DNA of 64,000 bases from Viola odorata (lineage: Eukaryota > Streptophyta > Magnoliopsida > Malpighiales > Violaceae): NCBI GenBank assembly GCA_963691705.1, contig OY829543.1, positions 51,068,564-51,132,563 on the forward strand. Reading direction: 5' to 3'. Made by a program: the position numbers and the translations under genes. Below the pieces are notes generated by a model, which searched no databases, was not told the DNA's origin, and saw only the letters and a list, made by a program, of their open reading frames with translations. The stretch's first letter is position 1, and the number at the start of each line of letters is the position of its first letter. Below are positions 47,840-58,667 of this stretch, in pieces.

Positions 47840-50175
47840 CTATGATTCATCCTCTGAAGAGGACTGATATTCTTTTGCTTCGGCCTCTCTCTCCAAAGAG
47901 TTAACATATGTGCCGATCTTCGTGGCATCAAAGTTAATCTCCCCATAGAATTCCATGTAGCTGTCGATCATGATGTCCTTCATTTTCTGCCGCCACCAGC
48001 CGATCTTCCATGGGACTTGTGCCAGCTCCGCATCCCTATCGGCAATATCGCTATTGGCCGTTTCCAACTCTGCCGTTCTGATCTCCAAATCGGCACGGGC
48101 CGCGTCTCGCTCTGCAATGGTATCGTTCAAATCGTTGACCATCGCGATATTAGTTGCTTGTACCCGGTTCATGGAATCGGCCAAGGCAGAGTTCTCTCTT
48201 GACAGCTCCTCGATTCGCACTTGCTCTTCCCTGATCTTTGCAGAAAGGCCGTCCCTTTCATTCAGACTATCTGCCAGCCTCTTTCGTGTCTCAAGAACGA
48301 CCTTCTTATCACTTTCTCGGGCGGCCGTTAGCTCTTTTATCTCTTTTCGGAGGGAGGCTTTCTCGGCTTCAAAGCTTTGCCTAAGATCGGCTAGCTTCTG
48401 GTCGGTCGATTCTGCAAGATAGCGAATGTTGCACAAGCTGCGATAGATATTGTATTCGGCGTTAGAAAACTGCGCACTAAATGCCATCTCTTTGAACCGT
48501 TGTCGATCCCCTTCGTTGGCCAGCATTTCGGCAATCAGCTGCCCGGTTCGCCTGTCGGCACTGCTTGGAACATCTAATCCAAGGGAACGGCAGCCGGCGT
48601 CCCCAAAGTTCTGCATGTTCACGATATGTGTCGTCTCGCCATCAGGACCCTGACTCGAGAGATGGGCTCGAAGATCGGCAGCAGGCGCAAGCGCATAGTC
48701 ATCCGAGATGAAAGGATCGAGCATTGGCGGACCGGCAACCCAATGAAGAACAACGGGAGAAGAACCTGAGGAATCGGCAATAGGAACATCGGATGAGACA
48801 GTTGTTTGATTTTCTCTCTCCAGGGGAACCCTTGGAGGAGGAACGGAAGAACTTTCGCCAATAGCTGGCTCAGGAGCAGGTCCAGCTTGATCGGCATCCT
48901 CTATAACGGCATCAGCCTGGCCGATGTCAACTGGCTCAGAAACGGCAGCTTGCCGATCTTTTTGCTCAGACTCAGGAGGAACGGCAACAGAAGGACCGCC
49001 ATCCTCTGGAACGGCCCCTTGCCGATTTGCTTCATTTTCGGCCATAGCAGCCTCTCTAGTAGCCCGTCTGGCTTCGGCAGCTTTTTCTTTCTTTTCGGCA
49101 GCCCTCTTCCTTTTCTTGAGAACCCGTTGGACCCCTTCAAGAATCTGCAGATCGGGAGTCCCTAAGGGAAACTGCTCAAAGGTGCCCCGGCTAGTCTTCT
49201 TTCGCCTAAAAAGGGACCCTTCGTCAGATGCTGACCGATCCACCACAGGAACGTCCGAGCAACCTTCACCTTCAGCAACGGCCTCACCGGTAACGGCCTC
49301 ACCTTCCGCCCCCATGGCACCTTCGCCCTCGGAATCGGTAGAAGACAAAGGAATCGGAGTCGATCGTGTTGGTAAGACCGATCTAATGAGACGTCCCTCT
49401 CCTGCACAAAGTGAAATCGGCATCAGAATTTCACAAAGCAAATACATGTTATATTTCACAAGCAAATCGGTAACTCACCGTCAAGGGCACAGTCCGACAA
49501 CGGCACACCCAGGGCCATCCTTTGCACATGGAATCTCGTGTCAAAGGCCATTAGAACATCGATCTGAGCCTGCAGCGGACCAGAAGGATCCTCGGGCTTC
49601 ACCCACTGCAGCTCGTTCATTGCTGGGTTAAACCCAGATATCCACTGAGGCTTTTCAACAGAAGAAACCAAGAAAAAATGATCTTTCCATCCCTTAATGG
49701 AAGATTCATATTTGTCAAAATGCCGCAGAAATGGCTGAAGGTCATCGTCCTTGCGGGGACGAATGGTGATCAAACTGCTACGAGTACTTAGGTGGAAGAA
49801 ATATCTAAAAAGCTGGATTGGAGGTTTTTTAATCTTCAAACAGTGGCAGACGTTGATAAAGGCATAAATTGAAGCCCACGAATTGGGAGTAAGCTGGGCA
49901 GGATTCAAAACATACACCTTCAAAAGGGTCAGCACTAAGGAATGCAGAGGAAGGCGAAAACCATAGGCAAACATCTTAGAGTACAAAACTCTATGATTAT
50001 CGGCAAAAACACTGTTCAACCTAGTATCTGGTGAAGCTACAGTGGGAGTATATCCTTCGGGCAGCACAATATCATGCTTTTCTATTTCTAAAGCTAAGTC
50101 ATCAGCAGACACAAGTTTGGTAGCAGTCTGTTCAATCTGCTCATCGGTGGTAATAACTGGACGCCTAGGAGCCAT
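47840..50175 (-). CDS. Antisense spliced gene of the retrotransposon (PF04195-type protein)
   Basis: Two exons on the minus strand, 50175-49479 and 49401-47840, with GT/AG intron 49478-49402 and matching phase; about 752 residues. The N-terminal 230 residues (MAPRRPVITT..., KMFAYGFRLPLHSLVL, LNPAQLTPNSW, FRYFFHLSTR) match the 'putative gypsy type transposon' family PF04195. The middle is acidic and low-complexity with basic patches (KKRKRAAEKKEKAAEARRA). The C-terminal third is a long coiled coil ending in a Ser/Glu tail. Antisense additional ORFs between pol and the 3' LTR are known in Tat-lineage elements; their role is unknown. A homologue with the same intron position is at 62,517-64,000. 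Confidence 0.85.
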
Positions 50176-50756
50176 ATCTCAAACGCAAACAACACAGAGA
50201 AGAAGAGAAGGTTGAGAAATACCAGGAATAGCAGAAACCCTTGAAGAACGAAGCCCAGAACTTGAAGAAGCAGATTCGCAGAAGTGAGAGGAAGAGAGAA
50301 GTTTAAAAGAAGAAGATGAGTGAGAACGGCGCTTGTGAAAGAGAAAATGATTTAGGGTTTTTTCCAATAAGAAACCCTTTTTAAATGAAACATCTCTCCA
50401 ACCGTCAGCATGTCCAATCGGTCACTGACAAGTGGCAGGCATGTTCAGAAAAAGCAGCAAGTTTCCAATAAAGCTGAGCCAAGCATTTAGTGTGAAACGG
50501 CGCACGCGTTTCCCTAAAGGATTTTTGAAATTCAAATTTCAAAAACTTTACAAATGAAAAGGCACCCTCCTCAAAGTCACGAGCAGTTACAAACACTTGG
50601 CCATTAAAGCGCCACGTCACAGGTATGCTTTAAAATTAATTCTCACTTTATTGCTATTTATTATTTATTTGCAGGAACAAAGAAAAACTTTTCAAATACC
50701 TGAAAATAAATCAAAACGGCAACCTGCCGATTGTAAAGCATCAAGCGAGTAGCGGC

Positions 50757-50781
50757 AAGCCCTTGGTAAACACTCGGGCTC
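50757..50781. promoter_or_regulatory. 25-bp block conserved beside the 3' LTR
   Basis: AAGCCCTTGG then TAAACACTCGGGCTC, identical but for one base to the reverse complement of 62,019-62,043 in the other LTR element, and at the same 17-bp distance from the LTR. AGCCC and GGGCT can form a small stem. It may act in plus-strand priming or in expression of the antisense gene. Confidence 0.55.
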
Positions 50782-50798
50782 GTTTGTTGTTGGGCCTC

Positions 50799-51570
50799 TG
50801 ATAATACATAAATTATCAGAAGGGCATAACGGACTTTATGCCTCTACAAGCACCGTTGACTAGACAAAACGGCACTTGACCGGTTTGACTAAGTCAAACA
50901 CATGAAACGGCATTGTGACCGATTGACAAGTCAACAGGAATAAAGCTTAAAGGGCAAGTCCAACAAGCTGTCACAAACAGCACATATCCGATCTGGCCAC
51001 GTGGCAACACAAGAACGGAAACGGCTCACTGCCGATTCACTTGCTAGAGTGAGTGATAACGGAAAGGTGAACAGTATCCAAATCGGCACCTTGCCGATTT
51101 GGCACAAACGGCATAAACATTAAATAAAGGTACAATGTACGCTATTTTCTTTATGCTAGTGGTCAAGGCCACACGTGGGAGACAACCATTCTTGCTCCCA
51201 CTCAACCATTATAAAACTATTAAATATGAGGAATCTTTATCCTCCCAAAGGCATTAACTCCACTTTCTAATTGTTAATGTATACTTTAGACAACCTTTAA
51301 GGAAAGTGGGGAACATGTCTAACCACTCCAGTCATATATAAAGGCTAGGAGGGCGTACAAGAAAGGGAGGATTTTTCTACTCCCTGGATAGACTTAAAAC
51401 TCCTAGGTCTCTACCATGAAACACACAATAGCCATGTTCTGACTTTGGCATTGGAGTTTCTACGCCGGAAGGAACTTCCGGCGCTTTGCAGGTCATTCAA
51501 GGAGCTTGAACCACCATACTCAGGCGTGTCATTTGACGGAAAAGCCCTCACCCCATCCCTTGGATTATCA
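50799..51570 (+). repeat. 3' LTR (772 bp)
   Basis: Same length and ends as the 5' LTR, followed by AGTAC. No obvious polypurine tract precedes it; the flank reads TTGTTGTTGGGCCTC. Confidence 0.92.
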
Positions 51571-51680
51571 AGTACTGACGAAATTAGGCAATCTGTCCGG
51601 GTGGACTTCTAACAACAGGTTAATCTTTTTCTTAATTCCGATTTGCTTCTTTTGTTCTCATCAATTTGCATTCAAATTAT

Positions 51681-53403
51681 GTTGGGAAAAATTTGCACAA
51701 AAAGAGAGCGAAAGAATAAGCGATGAAACATTGTCCAAAAAAATTGTATTATCGCGATAAATAGAAACTTCCCATGTTTTTAAATATTTTATTCCGCTTC
51801 TTCTAAATTTTGGGTCAACTGCAAATGTTAGGGTTCCGTCAGTTAACGTTCCATTTCGTTAATTTTTACCTCCAACTCCCGATTTCAACTTATTTACCAT
51901 AATGTCATTATGTATTAAATAATATAATTAATTTAATAAATTCTGAAAAAATATAATTAATTTAAAAAATTCTGAAAAATAACATAATCAATTTAAAAAA
52001 TTCAAAAAAATAATCTAATGAATTTCAAAGAACAGAAAAAATATAAAAATCCAAAAATAATTAATTAATCTAAAAATCCAGAAAAAAATAAAAATAAAAA
52101 TGTAAAAATTTCAAAGAAATTGTAAAAGTTCCAAAAAGAGTGTAGAAATTCCAAAAAAATGTAAAAATTCTAAAAAAATGTGAAAATTCTAAAAAATATA
52201 TAAAATTTAAAAAAAAATTGTAAAAATTCCAAAAAAAAAGTTAAAATCCTAAAAAATATAAAAATCCTAAAAAATTGTTAATTAATCTAAAAATTCAGAA
52301 AAATATAAAAATTCCAAAGAAAGTACAAATTCCAAAGAAAGAAGTAGAAATAACATAAAAAGTTTAAAAAATTAAAAAAAAATGTAAAAAATCCAAAAAA
52401 TAAGTTTCCCAATATATTTATTTCTTATTTTCTTATTTCTTAATTTTTTGGAATTGTTTCAATTTGTTTTGGAATTTCTACATTTTTTTGGAATTTTAAC
52501 ATTTTTTATATTTTTACATTAATTAACATATCTTTTGGAATTTGTACGCTTTTTGGAATTTTAACAAATTTTTTTAAAATTTCGCATTTTTTTTGTTGGA
52601 ATTTTTACATTAATTAACAATTTGTTTTTGGAATATGTACGTTTTTTTGGAATATTTACATTTTTTTGGAATTTTTACATTTTTCTGAAGTTTTAAATTA
52701 ATTAACATTTTTTTTTGTAATTGTTAACTTTTTTTTTGGAATTTTTACTTTTTTATGAATTTTTATAATGTTTTTTGGAATTTGTACAGTTTTTTGTTAT
52801 TTTTACATTTTTTCTGAATTTTTAAAATTAATTACAATATTTTTCTTGATTTTTTAAAATTAATTACATTATTTTTAGAATTTTAAAATTAATTATATTA
52901 TTTTTCTTGATTTATTAAATTAATTATATTTTTTAATACATAATGGCATTAATTACCCCAAATTTATTAAGTTTAGGCGAGGCGGAATAAAATTTTTGAA
53001 AGACGGGGTAAGTTTCTTTTTTTCGCGATAGTACAAGGGGCCTTTCTATAATTACCCCAAATTTATTTACCCCAGGATATTACGGTCTCTTCTAACTCAT
53101 AGGTAGGTTACGAGAACAACAAGAACAAAATTGATAGTAACCTAGAAATAGAATGATCACATTTTGTGTATTAAGGTATCTCTTTAAAAAAATGACTACA
53201 CATATTTATAGGCTTGAAAATATAAATGGGTTTTAAAAATATTTCAGTTGGAGCGATATCAGGGATAAGATTTTCGGTTTCAAATATTTTAAAATCGGTT
53301 ACAAACTGAATTTGACTCATTCAAATTCAAAATAACCATTTGAATTTAAGGTAAGATTTTCGGGACCAAAATGTAATTTTTTTGTAATATCACATTTTTA
53401 TAA
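51681..53403. mobile_element. 1.72-kb insert with foldback in TNL-D intron 1
   Basis: Copy of the TNL-B intron insert, flanked by CAAATTAT at 51,673-51,680 and 53,404-53,411. The foldback arms lie at about 51,744-53,042. Inner A-rich and T-rich arrays differ in length from the B copy. Confidence 0.65.
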
Positions 53404-56400
53404 CAAATTATACCTAAATTGGTTTGTTGATTGCAGTGATTTTGTATCATTAGTTGCGATTTTGATTGTTTTTTCCATTTGATTCTTGTGTGTAGGAACG
53501 AGACCGAAATAATTAAAGAAATTCTGGAAATGGTGTGGCAAAAGTTGAGTCATACATTGCCCAGTATTAGCAGAGACTTAGTTCGAATGGATTCTCACGT
53601 GAAGGAAATGAATGGACTTTTTGGTGAAGGATTAGATGATGTTCGCCTCATAGGCATTTATGGTATGGGTGGGAAGGGCAAAACTACAGTTGCTAGAGTT
53701 TATCACGATAGGGTCGGTTGGCAGTTTGAAGGCAGATGTTTTCTAGATGTTAAACAAGTTTTTGAGAAACATGGACCACTTTGTTTACAAGAACAGCTCC
53801 TTTCTCAAGTCTTACGGGAACAAGATATAAAGATATGGGATGTTCAAAGAGGAATCTTTGAGATTAGGAGAAGATTGCAACACAAAAAGATTCTTTTAGT
53901 CCTCGATAATGTGGATAACTTGAAGCAGTTGGAACCATTTGCTGTAGATCATGCTTGGTTTTATTCCGGCAGTCGAATAATCATCACAAGCAGAGATAGA
54001 CATTTATTGAAAAGTGTTGGGGTAGACAGAGTATATGAAGTAGCAGGCCTAAATCACGATGATGCTCTTATGCTATTTAGTTGGAAAGCTTTCAAACAAG
54101 ACCAACCGACAAAGGATTATGTGCAGCTGTCTAGGTGTGTTGTGGGTTATGCAAATGGTCTTCCTTTAGCTCTTGAAGTTTTAGGCTCTTTTTTACATGG
54201 GAGAAGCGTAATTGCATGGCAAAGTGCAATTACTAGACTGAATGAGATTCCCAGTAAGGAAATTCTAGATGTGCTTCAAGTAAGTTATGATGGGCTTGAG
54301 GAGTCAGAGAAAAAAATATTTCTAGATATCGCATGCTTTTTTAAGGAGATGGACAAAGATCGTGTGACAAGAATACTTAATAGCTGTGGCTTCTATGCAG
54401 ATATAGGAATGCAAGTTCTCATTGATAAATCTCTCATTAGTGTTTCAGAAAATAAAATAAGGATGCATGATCTGTTACAAACAATGGGTAAGGAAATTGT
54501 TCGCCGAGAGTCCCCTGAGGAGCCAGGAAAACGCAGTAGATTATGGATGAAGGATGATATCTTTCATGTTCTGGTAGAAAACACGGTGAGTATTTTGTCT
54601 ACAAAATTCAGAAAGCTACTTGAACTGTCACTAAAGCGTACAGTTCACACTACACTCTTGAGTCTCCACTCCATATTTTTTTTCTATTCACTCGTCTTTT
54701 GCCTTTGGTTGTTTAGGGAGGAGCAGAAATTCAAGGAATTTTCTTAGAACTACTTGAAGTAGAAGAGACAAAACGAAATGTGGAGGCTTTGACAAAATTA
54801 ACCAAACTACGCCGGCTTAAAATTGATAATGTGCATCTCATCCAAGGACCTAGATGTCTTTCCAGTGAGCTGCGGCTTCTACACTGGCATGGATACCCTT
54901 CTAAATCTTTGCCAACACCTTTTCAGTTGGATAACATCTGTGAACTTGAACTGTGTTACAGTCGTATCCAAAGCCTTTGGGATGGAATTAAGGTAAGATC
55001 ATAAATTTGAAATTTGTAGCATTTTCTCTTCTTTTTTTTCCTCAAAGAAGATAGTGCATGTGATCTATTCTGACCTTTGATCGGTAAATTTTTTCATTTT
55101 TTGTTGTGACTCCAGATTTTGAAGGAATTAAGAGTCATTAATCTTCATTGCAGTCTTTTTGGGCAATTTTGGGGAATTAGAATGTTTGGAGAGCCTTGAT
55201 ATCAGTGGAACTGCTATTAAACGGCCACCAATGTCCATTTTTCTTTTAAAGAATCTCAATGAACTATCTTTCCGTGGATGCAAAGGAGACCCAAGCAACT
55301 GGTTTACAAGGTTTACAAGGTTTTCCTCATATTTTGGGCCTATTCCTTTAATGCCCAGAAAAAGTGCCAATCCCATGGGTTTGGTGTTGCCATCTATGCA
55401 AGGCCTGCATTCTTTGACAATCCTGGATCTTAGTTACTGTAGTTTAGTGGAAGGAGCATTACCTGATGATGTTGGATACCTATCTTCATTGCAGTCTTTA
55501 AATCTAAGTGGCAATGATTTTATCTCTCTCCCGAGAAGTATCAGTCAACTTTCTCGCCTCGATTATCTTTTCTTGGACAATTGCAAGTTGCTTCAATCAG
55601 TGACCGAGCTTCCATCCACATTCTTATTTGTAACATTTAATGGTTATCCTTCATTGCACGAGATACCTGATCCAATGGTTCTATGCAATAAGTTCGCATC
55701 AGTTTACCACTGCTTTGGATGCACGAAATTGAATGAGGATGATGGTGGTGACATTGCATTTACAATGATTAGAAGATACCTTCAGCCTCAGGTCTAACTT
55801 TTGGTTCATTTACTCTCTCCATTTTTATATACACACCTACATTAATTATATTCTTTTTGATGGTACAGGACCAATGCAGACGAAAGTCTCACTTTGATAT
55901 TATTATTCCTGGGAGTAAAATTCCAAAGTGGTTCAGCCATCAAAGCAAGGGTTCTTCAATTAGCTTGCAATTGCCTCCCAATTTTATATTTGGTAATGCT
56001 GAGTCTGACTCCCAGTGGATGGGATTTGCTGTTTGCGTTGCTTTCAATGCGACTGGATATGTGGAGGTTTTTTGTAGTCTTACAGTGGATGGAACACAGT
56101 ATAGTCCCCTTCCTTTTTACGTCAGCATGTCGTCACCCAGTACTCCTACTAACATCGAAGGTAATATCTCAAAAGGTTCACCCACTCAGCACCTTTGGTC
56201 ATTTTATGTGTCTCCCATTTACTTTGAGGGATGGCATAACAAATGCTTTAATCACCTTGAGTTATCGTTTGAGCCCGGACACGAAGTAACAGTGAGCAAG
56301 TGTGGGGTTCGTTTACTATATCGTGAAGATATTAATGAGTTGAATCGCGTGAGTGAACAGCTTGAGAGCTCCATCACATTGGATGAAAGTGATTATGATT

Positions 56401-56465
56401 GCAATGAAGCATCTGAAGAATCACCGAGTCTTGATGCCTCTGATGATACCCTGATGAGGAACTGA

Positions 56466-58667
56466 CCGCCAAAAGACACAAGTTCTGGTTATGTATTGTA
56501 GCCGTTGGTTGATCTTGTCATTATTTTTCATCATTTATGGATGAGTTTGCAGTAAAATATAATGCTTATGTATTATTGATGTTCTAATGCAGTTCTTTTG
56601 GATCCATAATGGACCTCAAGTGTATCAACAATATTGACAATGCAACCAAAAAGTGAAAAAAGATGACTAAGAAACAGGTTAAGACAACCAACAGCTGATA
56701 AACCATAGACGAATACGAGAAGGGTGGGACGGCACCTTCAATAGTTGTTTGTACCGGTTCCGTGTGGTGGTAACCTGATTGTTTGTACCCGATCCAAACT
56801 CAGAAAAAACAAACTCTTTCATCTTGTACTTTTGACCGAATCTGTTTCTTTTTTGGTGTTGGGTTCGGTGTTTTGGTCGGAATCTGATCATTTAGGATAT
56901 GTTTTTGTCGCCTGCGTTGCTTGTGTTGGCCGGATGCAGTGATGGTTGAGGAAGAATATGATGTTATGGTGTTGTAGGGTTTGGGAAAAAGAAGATGAGG
57001 GATCTTTTTCTTTTTTTTAATTTGTGAAAATTATTTTTAAAGTAAATTTATTAAAATATTAATAACACGTCAGTTAAAAAACAATTTTTAAACTATCTTT
57101 TGTGTAAACAATAATCCAAATAATTGCCAAATTAAAATAATAAAAAAACGACTAAAATAAATAAGTCCAATTAAGTTTTATATTATTTATTATTCCTGAA
57201 AAGAAAACAGCACCCTCAAAAACAAAAAATAAAAAACATAAAATCCAAATTTCTTTTTTCCCAGACAATAATTAATCGCAAAATTAGTAAAAAAGAGCAA
57301 AAATTGTAAAAAATGAATCAAAATGATTAAAAAATAAACCAAAATGATATAAAGCCAGCCAAAATGATAAAAAAGTGAGCCAAAATGACAAAAATAACGA
57401 GCCAAAATAATAATAAAAATGAACTAAATTGGTAAAAAATAAACTTAAATGATAAAAAATAGGGCTAAGTAGTAAAAAAAATCCTAAACAATAAAAAAAC
57501 CAAAATGGTAAAAAATGAGCTAAATAGGTTATTGAATCAGAGAAAATAAAATTTCATTCCATCTGTAATCCAATTGAAGTTTTATTTGAATATGGGATAT
57601 TCAATCCGAGAACTATAGAATAACAGATTAATTCAAACCGAACCAATCCGAAGATAAATTTGTTTCAATTTTATTAAAATAAACCCATAAAAATGAACAA
57701 AAAACTAAAAAAAAAGAGGTAGAACTTAATGCTTAGAATATTAGGAACAATAATTATTTTCTAATTATTTACTTCTCCATCGAAAAATAGACACAAAAAT
57801 TATATGATTTGATAATAATATCTTCCTATATGTATACTCCCTCCGGGGGGGAAATAAACGTCGTTTTAGGATTTGCTTTTATTGTTCATTTTACCTGTAT
57901 TTTTAGTATTAAACCTACTGAATATTGAGATGCGAGGAAGTCATTTAATTTACACCAGAGTGAATAATATTTTTGTATAGATATACTATATTTACAAGAT
58001 GATTAAATTTTCCAAATAGTTAAATTTAATTTTGAATTTTCCAATGGTTAATCGTATACCAAACCTTATGTAAATTTGTGTGTGAAAAAAGTTTATTTTA
58101 AATTTATTAGTAGTAAAATCTTGTACTAATGTTTATAAAATTATAATTCGTATATTAAAGTTTTTTTAAATTGTAAATAGCTGTTTTAACTTTTTTCCAC
58201 ATACACTTCGCCTCTACCTTCTGAACTCTCAGACATCACTCTTGGGACTTGAGACTTCTCCTTATCTGTGTGCTCCGTACATGTAAAGTTCTTACTCCAG
58301 ATTTCTTTGTAGCATCAAATTTCTCATCTTCAAGGAGTTGTGATGCAAAACATGTAAAAACGATCATCAACTGTAAGATGCACGGATCTGTGGCAAAAAT
58401 TACGCCTAATTCAGAAGTTAATGCACAATACGGTCACTCAGATAGATATTGACACGTGGAGACATGTATAACATATGTATTTCATAATTAAGCTCCTGAG
58501 CTCCTACCTTAATTGTTCTTAATTTATTTTATTCATAAGTTCCACTTTTGGTCTGAGTTAACTTGAATGAGTTTGCAAAAATTAGGTGTACCCTTTTAAG
58601 CAGTTTTTTTTATCCGATCTGTATTTGAGGAAATTTTGTAGTTCTTCATTCTTTGCTATTTAAACAG
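56466..58667. other. TNL-D 3' flank and spacer
   Basis: No gene. It holds a small Fcf2 remnant (56,594-56,747), the degenerate minisatellite (57,290-57,520) and a decayed Stowaway-like MITE (57,834-57,965). Paralogous to 25,727-27,902. Confidence 0.5.
57834..57965. mobile_element. Decayed Stowaway-like MITE, unit-2 copy
   Basis: Left end TACTCCCTCCGGGGGGGAAA. The right end has mutated from GAGGGAGTA to AGAGTGAATA. Confidence 0.6.

Larger units (their letters stand above)
44519..51575 (+). mobile_element. Non-autonomous Tat-type Ty3/gypsy LTR retrotransposon
   Basis: Target duplication AGTAC at 44,519-44,523 and 51,571-51,575; the element proper is 44,524-51,570. It carries two 772-bp LTRs, gag on the plus strand, a remnant of the integrase C-terminus, a tandem-repeat region and a spliced antisense gene next to the 3' LTR. 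Protease, reverse transcriptase, RNase H and most of integrase are missing. It inserted in the TIR exon of TNL-D. Confidence 0.93.
44050..56465 (+). pseudogene. TNL-D: TIR-NB-ARC-LRR-C-JID pseudogene split by a retrotransposon
   Basis: Paralogue of TNL-B. Exon 1 is 44050-44523 plus 51576-51618 (TIR), then 53496-54585 (NB-ARC, open, MHD intact), 54717-54992, 55116-55791 (LRR) and 55869-56465 (C-JID). Breaks: one base is lost near 44,376 (AATGTC against AATAGTC in B), shifting the TIR frame to a stop; a 7-kb LTR retrotransposon sits in the TIR exon at 44,524; and about 0.27 kb of the LRR exon is replaced near 55,149-55,163 by 14-16 bp copied from about 55,487, with a frameshift. CAGCCT is also duplicated at the LRR exon end. 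The normal acceptor for the C-JID exon, lost in B, is kept here. It cannot encode a full receptor. Confidence 0.93.

Noticed and set aside
48924..49631. 235-codon plus-strand frame
   Set aside because: It is the complement of the spliced antisense gene of the retrotransposon and has no domain of its own.
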